Positions 31,260-40,347 of a stretch of 64,000 nucleotides of DNA are shown here, one piece after another. The stretch lies in assembly GCA_905221605.1 (NCBI GenBank), contig CAJNDS010002249.1, forward strand, positions 225,001 to 289,000, given 5' to 3'. Under the pieces are notes generated by a model. It did no database searches. It had not been told where the DNA came from and saw only the letters and a list, made by a program, of their open reading frames with translations. The DNA is from Symbiodinium natans. Taxonomy: Eukaryota > Sar > Dinophyceae > Suessiales > Symbiodiniaceae. How positions within the stretch are numbered: the stretch's first letter is position 1; the number at the start of each line of letters is the position of its first letter. A program made the translations under genes and the position numbers.

Positions 31260-31432
31260 CAGGGTTTCGAGTGTAGGGTTTAGGGTTTAGGGTTTAGGGT
31301 TTAGGGTCTAGGGTCTAGGGTTTAGGGTTTAAATTTAGGGTTTAGGGTCTAGGGTTTAGGGTTTAGGGTTTAGGGTTTAGGGTTCAGGGTTTAGGGTTTA
31401 GGGTTTAGGGTTTAGGGTTTAGGGTTTAGGGC
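31260..31432 (+). repeat. TTTAGGG array, about 22 units
   Basis: Contains a roughly duplicated block with TCTAGGG variants. Confidence 0.95.
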
Positions 31433-31451
31433 AGAAAAACTCCAACATCAG

Positions 31452-31500
31452 AGTCCCGAAAATCTCTGACGCTGCACTGTTTGCGGCCATCGACCCTTGG
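31452..31500 (+). CDS. Putative exon
   Basis: After CTCCAACATCAG and one leading base it reads VPKISDAALFAAIDPW and meets TTGG|GTGCCA in whole codons; without splicing it continues VPKRAMAT to a stop. Preceded by a G-strand array, unlike most islands. Confidence 0.35.
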
Positions 31501-31548
31501 GTGCCAAAGCGGGCGATGGCTACCTAGGTAGGCCCTGCGGCTAGGATG

Positions 31549-31672
31549 CCCAGTAGTACCCTCATTCCCTTTTTTTTTTGGGGGGGGGGGGGGGGGTTTA
31601 GGTTCCCTTATAAACCCCTTTAAGCAAAAAAGGGCACCCTTTTTTATCCTAGGTTACTGAGCAGCCTAGATA
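31549..31672 (+). mobile_element. C-family MITE copy with poly-T/poly-G
   Basis: GCCCAGTAGTACCCTCATTC ... GGGCACCCTTTTTTATCCTA ... GTTACTGAGCAGCC; a T10G16 tract sits in the left half. Confidence 0.75.
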
Positions 31673-31784
31673 TTCTAGATTTTCCCTTATTGGGTTTAAG
31701 AGGTAATATTTAGGAATCTTTTTTCAGAGGGTTTTGAGGGCCACCTTAGTCTGTTCGTTACATGTAGATAGAGTTTACCGGCTC

Positions 31785-31872
31785 TAGCGTAGTCCCTTCT
31801 TGGGTTACTTCTATAGGGGCTTCTAGTAGACTACGTACCCCAAAAAGGTACTACATAGCAGCCCTGATGTAG
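31785..31872 (+). mobile_element. A-family MITE copy, diverged
   Basis: TACCGGCTCTAGCGTAGTCC ... GGGGCTTCTAGTAGACTACG ... GTACTACATAGCAGCC. Confidence 0.7.
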
Positions 31873-31885
31873 GCCTAAGGCTATT

Positions 31886-31978
31886 TGTATGGTACTTTTT
31901 AGGTTCAAGGTTCCCTTACAAAGTAACCAACCCCAAAAAGGGTACCCATATTGCAACATGGTTCCTGGGCTACCAAGA
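31886..31978 (+). mobile_element. C-family MITE copy
   Basis: TTTGTATGGTACTTTTTAGG ... GGGTACCCATATTGCAACAT ... CCTGGGCTACCAAG. Confidence 0.75.
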
Positions 31979-32414
31979 TATAGAGAGAGAAGAAGATAGC
32001 ATTATACAAAGACCCCAAACCCTAAACCCTGAACCCTAAACCCCAAACCCGAAGAACCAAACACAGCATTTACAAGTGCTACAGTGCCTGGCTGAAATGT
32101 CTGGTGCATTCGGGGCTTGAACCTCAAATCTCCAACAACATCCCAACCACGGGGCCCCAAAACCCTAGGGTTTAGGGTTTAGTGTTTAAGTTTAGGGTTT
32201 AAGGTTCATTTCGGCACAGGCCTACATGCATGGTAACTGGGACACAATGCGGATCTGGGAAGCCTGGACTCAACGGTGCCGGGTGCTCTTCTCCAGGGGT
32301 CCGTACGTACTACGAATCTGGAATCAGATGCCCCAAAAACCCGAGTAATGGTATATGATGGTGCGTTTTCTTGGTACCTTCCATCCGTCTCAGTACGAGG
32401 TGTCAAAGTAGATT

Positions 32415-32485
32415 GGTTTAGGGTTTAGGGTGTAGGGTTTAGGGTTTAGGGTTTAGGGTTTAGGGTTTAGGGTTTAGGGTTTAAA
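32415..32485 (+). repeat. TTTAGGG array
   Basis: About ten units. Confidence 0.95.
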
Positions 32486-32582
32486 GCCTAAAGCGCTTGA
32501 CTATTCAAATCGATCTTCGGCGAGCTGTAGAGCTGCTTGGGGGGGTGGTTGGGTCCGTGCCAGACTCGGGCTTAGCGTTGAG

Positions 32583-32718
32583 GGGTTAGGAGTTTAGGGG
32601 TTTAGGGGTTTAGGGGTTTAGCGGTTTAGGGGTTTAGGGGTTTAGGGGTTTACGGGTTTAGGGGTTTAGGGGTTTAGGGGTTTAGGGGTTTAGGGTTTAG
32701 GGGTTTAGGGTTTAGGGT
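32583..32718 (+). repeat. TTTAGGGG octamer array
   Basis: About 15 units of an 8-mer (one extra G) homogenised across 130 bp, ending in ordinary TTTAGGG. Confidence 0.95.
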
Positions 32719-32802
32719 TCCGGGCTCAGGGAGTCTCAGGCAGTGAAAACAGAAATTTCAGGGGTACGTTTTAGACTCGTTACCGCATACTTGCAGCACC
32801 AC

Positions 32803-32900
32803 TACCTGAAGGCTCTGGTGTACCGCCTCGTTGGGGTTACTTCTAGGGGGGGGTCCTAGTATACCACACCAAAAAGGTGCTTCATTGGAGTCCTTCGGTA
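32803..32900 (+). mobile_element. A-family MITE abutting an exon
   Basis: TACCTGAAGGCTCTGGTGTA ... CTAGTATACCACACC ... CATTGGAGTCCTTCGGTA. Its terminal TA plus the next G form the AG used as acceptor by the island at 32902. Confidence 0.85.
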
Positions 32901-32901
32901 G

Positions 32902-32960
32902 CACTCCTCCTTGCGCGGTCCTTCAAGGAATGCGACACGTCTGGCTGCAAGATCTACTGC
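32902..32960 (+). CDS. Putative Cys-rich exon, Gly-start type
   Basis: Starts at the edge of an A-family MITE and, after two leading bases, reads LLLARSFKECDTSGCKIYC, ending TGC|GTGGGC. Same phases and ending as 20702 (CKIKPFC|GTG) and the same C-x-x-S-G-C core as 19848. The MITE seems to supply the splice acceptor. Function unknown. Confidence 0.5.
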
Positions 32961-33044
32961 GTGGGCACCCAAAAGTGCGAGATCGTGACCGTCTCTCGGC
33001 CCACGTATTTGCTTTCATCCGTGTTTTTTCTAGGCTTCGGGGTT

Positions 33045-33160
33045 TACCTGAAGGCTTCAATGTAGTTCCTATTTGGGCTAGTTATAGGGAAACCCTAAAC
33101 CCTAAACCCTAAACCCTAAACCCTAATCCCAAAAAAGCTAGTACATAGGAGCCCTGAGGG
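33045..33160 (+). mobile_element. A-family MITE with CCCTAAA insertion
   Basis: Left arm TACCTGAAGGCTTCAATGTA, then about five CCCTAAA units in place of the core, then CCAAAAAAGCTAGTACATAG. Confidence 0.8.
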
Positions 33161-33617
33161 AGTGGGCCGAACAAAGCGGCATGACCCCCTTGTCGCGACA
33201 TCCTGTTTAGGGCTCCTTGGGGACGAAATGAGCCCGAAAGGTGGGGGTCATATACCCTGACTACGATAATTCCTAGTAAGGTATATGAACCCTACACTCT
33301 TTCAGGCTTCATGTAGTCCCCAAGGTTGAGGGAGGGCTTAGGCTTAGGGTTTAGGGTTTTGGGTTTCATGTTGCAGTTGGTGGGCAGAAACCAATAGCAA
33401 CCGCATGTCCTTTAGGGTTTTTTATGGTTTGGGGTTTAGGGTTTTGGGGTTTAGGGTTTAGGGAACCTCACTATTCGGCACATAGTAACCCGCTCGTTCC
33501 GGCCACTGTGATTGTTGTCTGCTTTGTGAGTTGGTCTTGGCCATGGACGTTCGGGTTTACCTCAGCCCCAGGCCCTAGACCCCAAACAGCGCACCCCAAA
33601 CCCCGAAACCTACTGCA

Positions 33618-33706
33618 TACCCACATGCTCCTATGTAGTTGCTTTTTGGGTTGTAGGGGGTTCTGGTAGAATTTCTCCAAAAAGTTACTACATAGGAGCC
33701 TTTAAG
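33618..33706 (+). mobile_element. A-family MITE copy
   Basis: CATGCTCCTATGTAGTTGC ... AAAAGTTACTACATAGGAGC. Confidence 0.75.
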
Positions 33707-33845
33707 TATATGGAGCACATAGAGCTTTAGCATTTGCAGGGGGTTCGGACCCCAACGGGCTGAAAGTCCTCCTCCCCTGCAAAGCCGCCCGAAAGCCCCA
33801 ACCAAAAACCCCGAAGCAAAAAATCACGGGATTTAGGGTGTAGGT

Positions 33846-33935
33846 GGGATGTTCCCCCTTTTCCTAGCAGTCCTTCATTAATTGGGGGGTACTCGAATCC
33901 TTATGCAGGACTGTTCGTATAAGGGGGCATATCAC
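33846..33935 (+). mobile_element. F-family repeat copy
   Basis: GGGATGTTCCCCCTTTTCC, TAGCAGTCCTTCATTA ... CAGGACTGTTCGTATAAGGG. Ends are inverted; other copies at 37270 and 55873. Confidence 0.7.
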
Positions 33936-33951
33936 AATGTGTAGGTCCCGA

Positions 33952-34058
33952 GTCTCTAATGTTGTCCCTTTCTGGGTTAGTTCTAGGGACTTCTAGTATA
34001 CTACCCCCAAACGCTCAACCCTAAACCCCAAAAAGGTACTACGTAAGAGCCTTTCGGT
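33952..34058 (+). mobile_element. A-family MITE with small telomeric insertion
   Basis: GAGTCTCTAATGTTGTCCC ... CTAGTATACTACCCCCAAAC, two CCCTAAA-like units, AAAGGTACTACGTAAGAGCC. Confidence 0.8.
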
Positions 34059-34076
34059 TGACCGAAACCAGTGCAG

Positions 34077-34100
34077 GCCTGCATCTCCGCAAAGACCACC
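34077..34100 (+). CDS. Putative micro-exon
   Basis: ACCAGTGCAG|...CACC|GTAAGA, eight G/C-biased codons (ACISAKTT). Both splice sites are good, but at 24 nt this is weak; the frame also stays open beyond the donor. Confidence 0.2.
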
Positions 34101-34289
34101 GTAAGATTGGATTGCTCAACCGATCACCGAAACTTGCGCCTCGTCTGGACGTGTAGGGCTCAGGGTTCAGGGTTTAGGGTTTAGGGTTTAGGGTCTAGGG
34201 TTTAGGGTTTAGGGTTTAGGGTTTAGGGTTTAGGGCACATGAGGGCTTCGGGCTGCAGGGGTTTCAAGGGCTTTAGGCCTTTTAATGTT

Positions 34290-34507
34290 TACGTGAAGGC
34301 TCGAATCTAGTCCCTTCGTTTGGGGCTCGGGGACTCTAGTATACTACCCCCAAATTGGGTTTAGGGTTTAGGGTTTAGGGTTAGGGTTTAGGGTTTAGGG
34401 TTTAGGGTTTAGGGTTTAGGGTTTAGGGTTTAGGGTTTAGGGTTTAGGGTTTAGGGTTTAGGGTTTAGGGTTTAGGGTTTCAAAAGGTACCACATAGGAA
34501 CCTTTAG
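34290..34507 (+). mobile_element. A-family MITE split by a ~130-bp TTTAGGG array
   Basis: TACGTGAAGGCTCGAATCTA and CTAGTATACTACCCCCAAA, then about 18 TTTAGGG units (34350-34483), then AAAAGGTACCACATAGGAAC. Same insertion point as at 12499 and 33952 but opposite array orientation. Confidence 0.85.
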
Positions 34508-34620
34508 AGAGTTCTCAGGGCTTTAGGGTTCTTAGGGCTTTCGAGAATTCGGGCTTGTGGGTTCACAGACGAAGGGCGTACACCATAATCCCGAACCCCA
34601 TCATCGTCATCCTCCAACCC

Positions 34621-34692
34621 TGCCTGGGTTTAGGGTTTAGGGTTTAGGGTTTAGGGTTTAGGGTTTAGGGTTTAGGGTTTAGGGTTTAGGGA
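34621..34692 (+). repeat. TTTAGGG array
   Basis: About ten units. Confidence 0.95.
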
Positions 34693-34844
34693 TTAGGATA
34701 TAGGGATCAGGGTTCAGGATCTAGGGTTTAACGGTTAGGGATAACCTGTGTTCCCGAAAACAAAGCGAAGTGCACGTGAATTGTGGGTATATTGTCCGCG
34801 TATGTCAGTGCAGAAGTTCAAGGACTAAGACTTGGCCCTTTAAA

Positions 34845-34986
34845 CCCTAAACCCTAAACCCCAAACCCTAAACTCCAAACCCTAAACCCTAAGCCCTAAA
34901 CCCTAAACCCTATACCGTAAACCCTAAACCCTAAACCCTAAACCCTAAACCCTAAACCCTAAACCCTAAACCCTAAACCCTAAACC
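34845..34986 (-). repeat. CCCTAAA array
   Basis: About 20 units, variants in the first half. Confidence 0.95.
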
Positions 34987-35540
34987 TTACTTGAGGATTT
35001 AAGGTTCGTTCCCTTAGAAGCCCCTTTGAACCACAAAGGGCAGCCTGTTTATTCCTAGGGGGCTGCCCGAATGACACACTCTGCAGAGACCTTGTTGCTG
35101 ACTGCTTAGTGGATGCAGGTGTAGTCCACAGCAACTCGGAAACTCCCAACAAACCCTTCACTCTCAACCCTATAAACCCATAAACCCTAAAGCCTTATTG
35201 GCGGTCGAGTGTGGGATGCTCATGCAGGGAGTGGTCTGAAAAGATAAGGAGGTCGCCGGTTTAAGGGCTTAGAGGTTGTAGGGTTTAGGGTTTAGGCGAA
35301 GAGGGTTCTCGGCTTCCGCGACTGAACCGCGTTGCTGAGACAGGACCCCCCCACAAGCCCCAATTATCATAGGAGTCATCGGCAATCCAACCCTAAACCA
35401 AAAACCCTAAACCCTAAACCCTAAACCCTAAACCCTAAACCCTATGTCGTTTTTACTTAGTGGTCCTGTACATCCCGTTGCCCAACTGCCTGACCCTAAT
35501 CCCTGAATCCACTCGCCTCAAAGCCCAAACCCCACCGCCT

Positions 35541-35752
35541 GCTAAAGGAGCTTACGTAGTCCCTTTTTGGGGGTAGTATACCCAGTAGTGCCCTTATTCC
35601 CTTTTTGGTAGGTTTAGGTTCCCTTATAAACCCCTTTAAGCAAAAAAGGGCACCCTTTTTAATCCCAGGCTACTGGGCAACCCAGGGGGGTAGTATACTA
35701 GAATCCCCTATAACTATCCCAAAACAAGGAACTACATTAGAGCCTTGGGGTA
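35541..35752 (+). mobile_element. A-family MITE with nested C-family element
   Basis: Outer element AAAGGAGCTTACGTAGTCCC ... AACTACATTAGAGCCTTGGG. The core GGGGGTAGTATA is interrupted and repeated on both sides (35569-35580 and 35686-35697) of a 105-bp C-family element beginning CCCAGTAGTGCCC. Confidence 0.85.
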
Positions 35753-35770
35753 GGCCTACAGCATGGGATG

Positions 35771-35828
35771 TTTACGAGTTCTAGAATACTACCCCCTAAA
35801 AGGTACTGTAAATTGGAGCCTCTAGGTC
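35771..35828 (+). mobile_element. A-family MITE, right half
   Basis: GAGTTCTAGAATACTACCCC ... AATTGGAGCCTCTAGGTC. Confidence 0.65.
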
Positions 35829-35892
35829 AACCTTCTAAACCCTAAACCCTAAACCCTAAACCCCTAAACCCTAGACCCTAAACCCTAAGCCA

Positions 35893-35979
35893 GGATCGTC
35901 AGAACATCAACTGGCACGGGGACGCGAACACCTTCGAGCTGTCCCTCCACTCACCACAGCCGTTGTGCTGCATGTCAGA
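35893..35979 (+). CDS. Putative exon
   Basis: Acceptor CCCTAAGCCAG, donor TCAGAC|GTAGGG, exactly 29 codons. Reads RQNINWHGDANTFELSL then HSPQPLCCMSD, strongly G/C-biased at third positions; the other frames are not. The x-F-E-L-S-L strand parallels F-E-V-Y-L at 4246 and W-E-V-Q-L at 43881. Confidence 0.5.
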
Positions 35980-36304
35980 CGTAGGGTCTTCTATTCCTGT
36001 TCTTGGTGAGTGTGTATGTGTATATCTCCATGTATATATATATATATGTATTTAGTTGTTTATTTTTTATTGTTATATTAAGAACATCACATTTATACTT
36101 ATATCTCCTCAACGAAAGCCGCCCCTCTGGTGGGTAGGACTTCTTAAGCAAGGTTTCTGCGTTTGGGGTTTATAGGGTTCAGGGCAAGATGGTTCCACAA
36201 CAAGCAGTGCCATATCCTGCTGTCGAGGATCCTGCTGCCCATACAAGGTAGGCACCGTTTCATCTTAGGGTTTAGGGTTTAGGGTTTATGCAAAAGATTC
36301 GAGA

Positions 36305-37025
36305 GGAGTGAAGGCTCTATTGTAGGTTTTTTTGGGTTACTGACAGGGAGTTTCTAGTATACCACCCCAAAAAGGAACTGCAAAGGAGCCTTTAGGTTGG
36401 GTTCGGCCGGTCCACACTAACAGTCACCACCAGCAGACCCACAAATAAAAGCACCCGGTAAATGCCAAAAAATTGACTGAGATTCCTGCTATTCCTGGTG
36501 CTATTCCTGGTGCTATTTCTGGTGCATTTTTTTGTGCTATTCCTGGTGCTATTTCTGGTGCTATTTTTTGTGCCATTGTTTGTGCTAGTTCTGGTGCTAT
36601 TTTGTGTGCTATTGTTTGTAATATTTCTGGTGCTATTTCTGGTGCTGTTGCTGGTGCTATGTGACTAACAATCACCATCAGCAGACCCACAAAACACAGC
36701 ACCCGGTAAATGCTAAGCTGCTAAAATTGACTGGGATTCCTGGTGCTATTTCTGGTGCTATTGTTTGTGCTATTTCTGGTGCCATTTTTTGTGCTATTCC
36801 TGGCGCTATTTCTGGTGCTATTTTTTGTGCTATTGTTTGTGCTATTTCTGGTGCTATTTCTGCTGCTATGTGACTAACAGCCACCACCAGCAGACCCACA
36901 AAAAGAAGCACCCGGTAAATGCTAAAATTGACTGGGATTCCTGGTGCTATTTTTGGCCTGTGTGTTATAAGGCCACGGCGTTATTTGACTGTTAGTGTGG
37001 ACCGGCCGAACCCAACCTTTAGGTA
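36305..37025 (+). mobile_element. A-family MITE interrupted by the 619-bp element
   Basis: GAAGGCTCTATTGTAGG ... CTAGTATACCACCCC ... GGAGCCTTTAGG, resuming as TA at 37024-37025. Removing the insert and one repeat copy restores the family terminus GCCTTTAGGTA. Confidence 0.85.
36397..37015 (+). mobile_element. 619-bp DNA transposon with 30-bp perfect TIRs and 8-bp TSD
   Basis: Begins TTGGGTTCGGCCGGTCCACA (36397) and ends with its exact inverse complement (to 37015); the match extends 30 bp. CCTTTAGG flanks both sides (36389-36396, 37016-37023). The interior has three copies of an ~50-bp block (ACCACCAGCAGACCCAC... at about 36425, 36671 and 36880) and long runs of a 12-bp unit GGTGCTATTTCT. 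No transposase; non-autonomous. 8-bp duplications are typical of hAT or P-type elements. Confidence 0.9.
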
Positions 37026-37269
37026 TTCGCTTTTAGGAGGTCTAGAGTCTAGCTAAAGGGCCATCATAAAGCACATGATCTCCGCTCAACAGAAAGTCCT
37101 GCATGTGTTACCACCGGGCCCAGTTTAAATGCCCTGCAGGCCCCCAAAACTCTTCAGAAGAGGACGCTGTGGGAACCTGTTCTGAGAACCTATTCTTGGG
37201 ACGGGTTCCGACATGGTTACTGGGACGTAAACCCAGAGACGATATAGGATTCTGGATTGGGTGTCCCCC

Positions 37270-37366
37270 CGCACAAACTAGCAGTCCTTAGTAGGGATTA
37301 TCGTCCCCCGCCCTTGTGAAAATGCCTATCAAGGACTGTTAGCATAGAGGGGGGGAACATCCCAAG
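37270..37366 (+). mobile_element. F-family repeat copy
   Basis: CTAGCAGTCCTTAGTAGGGA ... CCTATCAAGGACTGTTAGC ... GGGGGGAACATCCC. Confidence 0.75.
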
Positions 37367-37564
37367 CCCGAAGCCCTAAACCCTAAAGCCATATTAAATA
37401 AACCCTAAACCCTAAGCAGCCTAAACCATAAACCCTAAACCCTAAGCCCCCAAGACAAGGGTTGAACCCATGGGAGTATGCGTCTCCCAGCTTAGAGAAC
37501 CCTCCCAGCAGACCATCCGCCCCTTTTTTTTGGAGGGGGGCGAGGCACTTCAAGGCTTCCCTAA

Positions 37565-37636
37565 TCCCAAAACCCTAAACCCCAAACCCTAAACCCTAAA
37601 CCCCAAACCCTAAACCCTAAACCCTAAACCCTAAAC
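37565..37636 (-). repeat. CCCTAAA/CCCCAAA array
   Basis: About ten units preceding the exon at 37665. Confidence 0.9.
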
Positions 37637-37664
37637 ATGCCTAAACCCTATTTCCACCTCCAAG

Positions 37665-37726
37665 GTGCCCGGTGCCTGTGCTATTCTGCCACGCAGGGCA
37701 AGTGCAGCCCCAGCCGGCGCCGATAC
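37665..37726 (+). CDS. Putative Cys-rich exon, Gly-start type
   Basis: Acceptor TATTTCCACCTCCAAG, donor GATAC|GTTGGT. After two leading bases it reads ARCLCYSATQGKCSPSRRRY, 19 of about 27 third positions in the island G/C. Three Cys plus a basic end. Followed by a G-strand array at 37781. Alternative frames are open, so frame choice rests on codon bias. Confidence 0.4.
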
Positions 37727-37824
37727 GTTGGTCAAAGTCGCACGCCCTGGGATGTCAGAATTTGGGGAGACTATGTGAAGGGTTTAGGGTTTAGGGTTTA
37801 GGGTTTAGGGTTTAGGGTTCAGGG

Positions 37825-37902
37825 TACCTGAAGGATCTAATGTAGTTCCTTTTGGGGCTAGTATACTACCCCAAACAAGTGCTACATAGGAGCTTTTAGG
37901 TA
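37825..37902 (+). mobile_element. A-family MITE copy
   Basis: TACCTGAAGGATCTAATGTA ... CTAGTATACTACCCC ... ACATAGGAGCTTTTAGGTA. Confidence 0.85.
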
Positions 37903-38065
37903 CGTTGATAATGGTCTTTTGCGGTTCGCAGTTGAGCTTGCGAAGGGTGTAAGGATTGAGGCCAGAAGCCACAGCAACAGGATAGTGCAAGAACCACAGC
38001 ACGCTGAACACATCCAAAACTCTGAAGTCTGAACTCGACAGTGTCAGCACAAGATCTTCTGTCAA

Positions 38066-38143
38066 GGTTCCCCCCCCTCCCCTCCCCCCCCTCCCCCCCC
38101 CCCCCCTCCCCCCCCTCCCCCCCCTCCCCCCCCTCCCCCCCCT
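38066..38143 (+). repeat. (CCCCCCCT)n tract
   Basis: C runs punctuated by T every 6-8 bases over 75 bp. Confidence 0.95.
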
Positions 38144-38481
38144 TGTGAAAAAAAGCCTGGATCTTACCCAAGGAAGCCGGAGTAGCAGCCAGGCTTAGCC
38201 AGTGGTACAAGTAAACGGCCAGGTTTTCGGTTCTGCACAAATTTTAAGGTTTAGGGTTTAGGGTTTAGGGTTCTTGCTTGTGTGGTTTTTCTAAGTGGGC
38301 TCCAGGTATCGGATTGCGCAGCGCAATAGCAGGAGGGATTTTGAAACATGAGGGTCAAGAAGAACCTGTGCAGTCGACCGTCGCTACATCATCTAGATCC
38401 CCGGAAGGCCTGTTACCCTACACTTGTCTAACGCCTAAACCCTAGATCCTTCACCCTAAAAGGGCCTACGTGAAAAAGCAG

Positions 38482-38527
38482 CTCAGGTGGCTGCTCGGTG
38501 AACTTCGGAACGTCGTCAGGCTGGGTC
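38482..38527 (+). CDS. Putative exon, C-GTSG type
   Basis: Acceptor CGTGAAAAAGCAG. After one leading base it reads SGGCSVNFGTSSGWV and reaches GTC|GTTAAG in whole codons; the frame stays open well beyond (KWVKNCHPGEAG). C-S-x(2)-G-T-S-S-G matches C-S-I-G-T-S-G at 45442. Confidence 0.45.
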
Positions 38528-38605
38528 GTTAAGTGGGTCAAGAATTGCCACCCCGGAGAAGCAGGAGTCCAACCTACACGAAGCGCTGAACCCTAAGCCC
38601 ATAGA

Positions 38606-38750
38606 TAGGGTTTTGGGTTGGGGTTTAGGGTTTAGGGTTTAGGATTTAGGGTTTAGGGTTTCAGGGTTCAGGGTTCAGGGTTCAGGGTTCAGGGTTCAGG
38701 GTTCAGGGTTCAGGGTTCAGGGTTTAGGGTTTAGGGTTTAGGGTTTAGCG
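38606..38750 (+). repeat. TTTAGGG array with TTCAGGG core
   Basis: About nine consecutive TTCAGGG units (38654-38716) between TTTAGGG units: a clearly homogenised variant. Confidence 0.95.
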
Positions 38751-38761
38751 CACCTACACGA

Positions 38762-38905
38762 CTTGGTAGTTTAGTGGTACCCTTTTCACTTTTTGTGCAA
38801 GGTTTGCTTATAAAGTAGACAACCCCAAAAAGGGTGCCCTTATTATTACTAGGAGCCCCCTTTTCAGACTACAAGGGGCACCCTTTTGATTCCTAGGTTG
38901 CTCCT
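38762..38905 (+). mobile_element. C-family MITE copy, extended
   Basis: TTGGTAGTTTAGTGGTACCC ... AAAGGGTGCCCTTATTATTA ... GGGCACCCTTTTGATTCCTA: two right arms in tandem. Confidence 0.75.
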
Positions 38906-39040
38906 GGGGCTAGTAATCAGCAAGATCAGCACATCATCCGCACATCACTCACTCCCCGAGGCACCCTTATAGCTTTTGAGAGTGACCTCCAAACACCCTT
39001 GGAAGAAAATCAGAGGGAAACGGGCCTTCTTTGTGTTAGG

Positions 39041-39110
39041 AAACCCTAAACCCTAAACCCTAAACCCTAAACCCTAAACCCTAAACCCTAAACCCTAAAC
39101 CCTAAACCCT
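39041..39110 (-). repeat. CCCTAAA array, ten units
   Basis: Perfect; followed by TTCTTGTTTTTTCGCAG, a splice-acceptor-like stretch, and a short open frame (APSVDPTWNPESLKF) ending in TAG. Confidence 0.95.
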
Positions 39111-40000
39111 TCTTGTTTTTTCGCAGCTGCACCCTCAGTAGACCCTACTTGGAACCCTGAGTCCCTTAAATTCTCCAGTCCCACATAGAACAGGTTAGGG
39201 TTTTGGGTTTTGGGTGTTGGGTTTTGGTTTTTTTGGGTTTTGGGTTTTGGGTTGCACATTAACAATGTTGTTGTGTTTGGGTTTTGTTTGGGGTCAACTG
39301 TGCATTAGCAAGTCCGTTGTTTTTTTTTGTGTGGTTCAAAGCCCTTGCATCGTCATAATTGTCATCGTTGTTGTGCGCAGAAAAACACCTCCATACCCTC
39401 GGCATCCTAGTAGATGTTTGTCATGTTGTAGATGTCATGTCACTACATTTGCAAGATGAGAAGGGTCGGCTTTAACATCATTACCAGGGGCGTCACACGA
39501 TGAGCGGTGACTTTAAGCCTGGTAGAGGCCTGTGCTGCACAGTGTGCTTCTAAACATCACCAGCCATGTTCTTATTGCCTCCATGCTGGTTCAGGAGAAG
39601 ATGATATGGTGACCTGCTGGTATCACATGATGGGCGGGTTGGTTTTATCACTATATCACCGGCATCGCATGCGCAGGGGTGGTTTATAGCACAATATTCA
39701 CCGGTTTTGCGTGATGAGAGGGGTGGGTTTCAACGTAGACATCACCGGCACCACGTTGAGGAGGTGTGGAGTCTTAAGCCAAAAGCATGGAAACCTGTTT
39801 TGTTTCTAGCCGCTTGCTGCTTCCATGCTGTCACATGACGACGGGGCGGGGCATCAGATTAGAGCCTTCACGTCCCGTGTTTACAACAGAGGGGCTTCTT
39901 CCTTAGGCTCACCAAGGCACCCTGAACCCTTCACCCTAGATAACCCTAGATCCTAAACCCTAAGCCCTAAACCCTAATCTTAATCGGCGAATCCGCGCAG

Positions 40001-40077
40001 GTCGCGTGACGAGACTCTGCACACAAGGGACGGGCTCGATTCGCACCTACCTGGGGAGCCAGGCCGCAGAGAACACC
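40001..40077 (+). CDS. Putative exon, Gly-start type
   Basis: Acceptor CGAATCCGCGCAG, donor AACACC|GTGGGC. After two leading bases it reads RVTRLCTQGTGSIRTYLG then SQAAENT, third positions strongly G/C. Preceded by CCCTAAA units and followed by TTTAGGG units at 40088. A C-x-x-G-T-G motif links it to the other C/GTG islands. Confidence 0.5.
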
Positions 40078-40347
40078 GTGGGCTTTTGAGGGTTTTGTTA
40101 GGGTTTGGGGTTTAGGGTTTAGGGTTTAGGCTTTCGGGTTTAGGGTTTAGGGTTTAGGGCGCATTTCCGGGCTCTCAAGCGGCGCGCGCCCATCCCAAGT
40201 CCCGACACTTTACGAATTTTGTGCGGAGTTGGTCCACAGTTTCGGGTTTGGGAGTGTTGACCTGAGGGCTCTAATGTAATTAAAGGGTTTATAGGGTTTG
40301 TAGGGTTTATAGAGTTTACAGGGTTTACAGGATTTATAGGGTCTTGG

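Noticed and set aside
32100-32160. tRNA or tRNA-derived SINE on the minus strand
   Set aside because: GGTTCAAGCCC resembles a B box, but no acceptor, D or T stems can be formed.
36424-36911. GAIS/IAPE tandem-repeat proteins
   Set aside because: Frames on both strands through the 12-bp repeat inside the 619-bp transposon.
37440-37500. tRNA-like B box (GGGTTCAACCC, minus)
   Set aside because: No convincing cloverleaf; single box only.
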